Shown one piece after another: positions 45,026 through 46,937 of a DNA stretch of 46,937 nucleotides; within the stretch, counting starts at the first letter, position 1; every line of letters begins with the position of its first letter. This DNA is from Bacteroidota bacterium. Its GTDB lineage: Bacteria; Bacteroidota; Ignavibacteria; UBA10030; BY39. A program made the position numbers and the translations under genes. The notes below the pieces were generated by a model. The model did no database searches. It was not told where the DNA came from and was given only the letters and a program-made list of their open reading frames with translations. Location: contig JAUXOG010000038.1 in NCBI GenBank assembly GCA_030682385.1, forward strand, positions 1 through 46,937, written 5' to 3'.

Positions 45026-45811
45026 TTATAATTGGACTATGTTTAATACAGGTTCAATTTTTTCAAGTTTCTTATCCCCCTCATAATAAACTCGCTCTAA
45101 AAAAAGCCCCGATGGCGGTGCGGTAAACTTTGCTGGCTCATCGGATTTTACTTTTATATAATGCTGAACCTGATCAAGCGTAAGTTTTCCTCTCCCCACT
45201 TCTACGATTACTCCTACGATCTGGCGAACAAGTTTCCACAAAAAATGAGAGCCGTAAATTCGTATCAGTATCAAGTCGCCGACTTCCCTCGTTTCAATTT
45301 CTTCAATCAATACTTTTGTGGATTTTTCTTCAGGGTCATCCGAGGTAAAGGATTGCAAATTTTTCATACCCACAAATAGTTTAGATGCTTCCTGCATTTT
45401 CTGAAAGTCAAGTTTTTCTTTGAGCCACCAAACGTAACGCTTAACGAATGCTGTTCTCCTTCGAGAGATTTGATACAAGTAACTGCGGGCTACAGCATCG
45501 TGGCGGGCGTGAAAATTCTTTGCGGCTTTTTCAACCTCGATTATATTGATATCTGCGGGCAATTCTTCGTTAAGTTTCATTCTTATAATCTCAGGAGCAA
45601 GCATAGTCTGAACTTCGAGATGAGCAATTTGTTGAAGAGCATGCACGCCGGCATCAGTTCTGCCCGAACCGTAAATCTCTAAATCTTGTGTTTGAAAAAT
45701 TTTATATGCCGCATCAAGAAACGCCCCTTGAACAGTGCGTGCATTTTTCTGCATTTGCCAGCCGCTGTAACGCGTGCCTTCGTATTCTATGTAGAGTTTA
45801 AAACGAGCCAA
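45026..45811 (-). CDS. truA: tRNA pseudouridine synthase A
   Basis: Forms pseudouridine at positions 38-40 of the tRNA anticodon arm. The 261-residue protein has the family motif GSGRTDAGVHA with the catalytic aspartate D53, an N-terminal YEGTRYSGWQ segment and a C-terminal FLWKLVRQIVG segment. The length is typical. It lies upstream of the protease gene and downstream of the aminopeptidase gene in the same direction, with short repeat-filled gaps on both sides, so it is probably transcribed from its own promoter. Confidence 0.95.
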   Translation of the reverse strand: MARFKLYIEYEGTRYSGWQMQKNARTVQGAFLDAAYKIFQTQDLEIYGSGRTDAGVHALQQIAHLEVQTMLAPEIIRMKLNEELPADINIIEVEKAAKNFHARHDAVARSYLYQISRRRTAFVKRYVWWLKEKLDFQKMQEASKLFVGMKNLQSFTSDDPEEKSTKVLIEEIETREVGDLILIRIYGSHFLWKLVRQIVGVIVEVGRGKLTLDQVQHYIKVKSDEPAKFTAPPSGLFLERVYYEGDKKLEKIEPVLNIVQL

Positions 45812-45894
45812 GAGGATTTGGGATTTGGGATGGTTCGACTATGCTCACCACAAGTTTTAGATTTGGGATTTGGGATTTATGATTTCGCTTGAGT

Positions 45895-46937
45895 TTATTT
45901 TATTAAAACTAATTTCTTTGTTTGCTTGTAACTTGTTTTATTCCCGTCGGTTACGGTTAAACGGTAAAAATATACGCCACTCGCCTGACCAGATGCGTTC
46001 CAACTAACATCATAGGAACCTAACTTTTTAAATTCATTAACTAATGTACAAATTTCTTGCCCCATTAAATTATACACCCTGATAGTTATCCAAGCAGGAG
46101 AAACTAATTGGTAATTTATGGTGGTAATTGAGTTAAATGGATTAGGATAGTTTTGTAAAAGTTTATATCCTAAAATATCAAATCCTACGACTGAATCAGA
46201 TGAGGTGATAATTTGTTTTAACACTTTTTTATTCGGATCAATCTTGAGACTATCAGGTCGAGATTGAAGTTCGAACTGAAAACTTTGAACACGCAAACTA
46301 TCCCATATTGTAACTAATGAATCTTTACCTTCTGTAAACATTTTAATTTCGATGGGCATCTTATAGGTGGGCCAAGTCGAATCCTGAAGTTGTTTTAAAG
46401 TAATTGTGTATGTTTTATTTGTACGATTCCATAAAGTTTCATAACCCAACTTCAACCAACCTTTTCCATATATCCACTGATTAAAAAACCAATCGTAATT
46501 TATACCTGTTGTTGTGTTCACAGCATCAATAAAATCTTGCGTGGTTGCGGTTCCGTAATAATGTGCATCGCGATAGTTGTGTAGTATTTTGAAGAAAGCA
46601 GAATCGCCAACTACATTTCTGAGCATGTGCAAAACCCAGCCGGCTTTTTGATATACGTTACCAGTAAACAAATTTATTCCCTGCCCCACTGGATCGTAGA
46701 TGGCGTATTTCCAGGAACCATCTGTAAAACGTGTGTAGCGATTGAGAAGCTCATCACGACTTTGAATTCCGTAAGCAAACTCGCGCCACAACATTTCTGA
46801 GTAGGTAGCAAAACCTTCGTTGAGCCAGATATCTTTCCATGTTTCACACGTAACTAAATTCCCCCACCACTGATGCACGAGTTCGTGAGCTATCCAATCC
46901 TCGTAAAATGGATAAGCGCCCACACTCAACCAACCTC
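45895..46937 (-). CDS. M1-family aminopeptidase with sorting domain (partial, 5' end outside)
   Basis: The frame is open to the window edge, continuing upstream of residue 1 with G-W-L, so only the C-terminal part is seen (346 or so residues). It begins near the M1 zinc site HELVHQWWG (H15, E16, H19 of the visible part), with the third ligand E38 in LNEGFATYSE. The gluzincin helical part follows and then a type IX sorting domain with NYPNPFN and GVYFYRL at the end. It is a predicted secreted or surface zinc aminopeptidase for peptide use. The usual GAMEN substrate motif would lie outside the window. Confidence 0.88.
   Translation of the reverse strand, partial: GWLSVGAYPFYEDWIAHELVHQWWGNLVTCETWKDIWLNEGFATYSEMLWREFAYGIQSRDELLNRYTRFTDGSWKYAIYDPVGQGINLFTGNVYQKAGWVLHMLRNVVGDSAFFKILHNYRDAHYYGTATTQDFIDAVNTTTGINYDWFFNQWIYGKGWLKLGYETLWNRTNKTYTITLKQLQDSTWPTYKMPIEIKMFTEGKDSLVTIWDSLRVQSFQFELQSRPDSLKIDPNKKVLKQIITSSDSVVGFDILGYKLLQNYPNPFNSITTINYQLVSPAWITIRVYNLMGQEICTLVNEFKKLGSYDVSWNASGQASGVYFYRLTVTDGNKTSYKQTKKLVLIK

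Overview
The window looks like chromosomal DNA from a Gram-negative, AT-rich bacterium of the Bacteroidota/Chlorobi (FCB) side, most likely an Ignavibacteria-type lineage. Four predicted exported proteins end in a 'YPNPFNP' Por/type IX secretion C-terminal sorting domain. Several genes carry Shine-Dalgarno-like GGAG/AGGAG sequences, which argues against typical Bacteroidia, where such sites are rare. The placement comes from reading the sequence, not from any search. All but one of the genes lie on the minus strand, so transcription runs from high to low coordinates. No tRNA, rRNA or CRISPR array was seen.

Layout from left to right. 1-2823: type I restriction subunit HsdR and the first codons of the gene behind it. 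3267-6798: an operon for a sugar-phosphate nucleotidyltransferase, S-adenosylmethionine synthase and adenosylhomocysteinase (methyl cycle). 6860-13611: an exported TPR-thioredoxin protein and two exported BNR-type repeat proteins with sorting domains. 14142-18475: cell-envelope genes (LtaS-like sulfatase-fold protein, GT-C glycosyltransferase, and a divergent family 2 glycosyltransferase, the only plus-strand gene). 18489-22748: a three-gene operon of exported proteins whose first gene appears to carry a LAS-type metallopeptidase domain. That gene has a (CT)9 tract that puts its best start out of frame, so it is a phase-variation candidate. 23139-26608: MsbA-like ABC exporter, aspartate kinase and a 53-residue membrane protein. 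26670-33099: a signalling cluster with one soluble five-PAS/GAF histidine kinase, one NarL-type and three receiver-only response regulators, a small lipoprotein and an exported protein. 33121-36818: MFS exporter, endonuclease III, a coiled-coil protein and a LiaF-like membrane protein. These may be one long co-directional transcription unit with the kinase cluster, ending near a strongly structured segment at 27688-27771. 36959-38698: PolX. 38829-43351: a small accessory island (zinc-ribbon protein, lipoprotein, DUF262 protein) lying between the intact 3' end of a dihydrouridine synthase gene and a second, diverged copy of that 3' end. 43677-46937: Ste24-type protease, TruA, and a partial M1 aminopeptidase with a sorting domain.

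The least explained parts are non-coding or mobile: a pair of nearly identical 117-bp palindromic elements with terminal inverted repeats (22773-22889 and 36844-36960), a dispersed palindrome TCCGTTAGCTAACGGA (four sites, one inside a gene), hairpin repeats sitting in frame inside sorting domains, the dus-flanked island with an attC-like inverted repeat, and the dinucleotide tract in front of the metallopeptidase gene. The remaining regions are ordinary housekeeping content.
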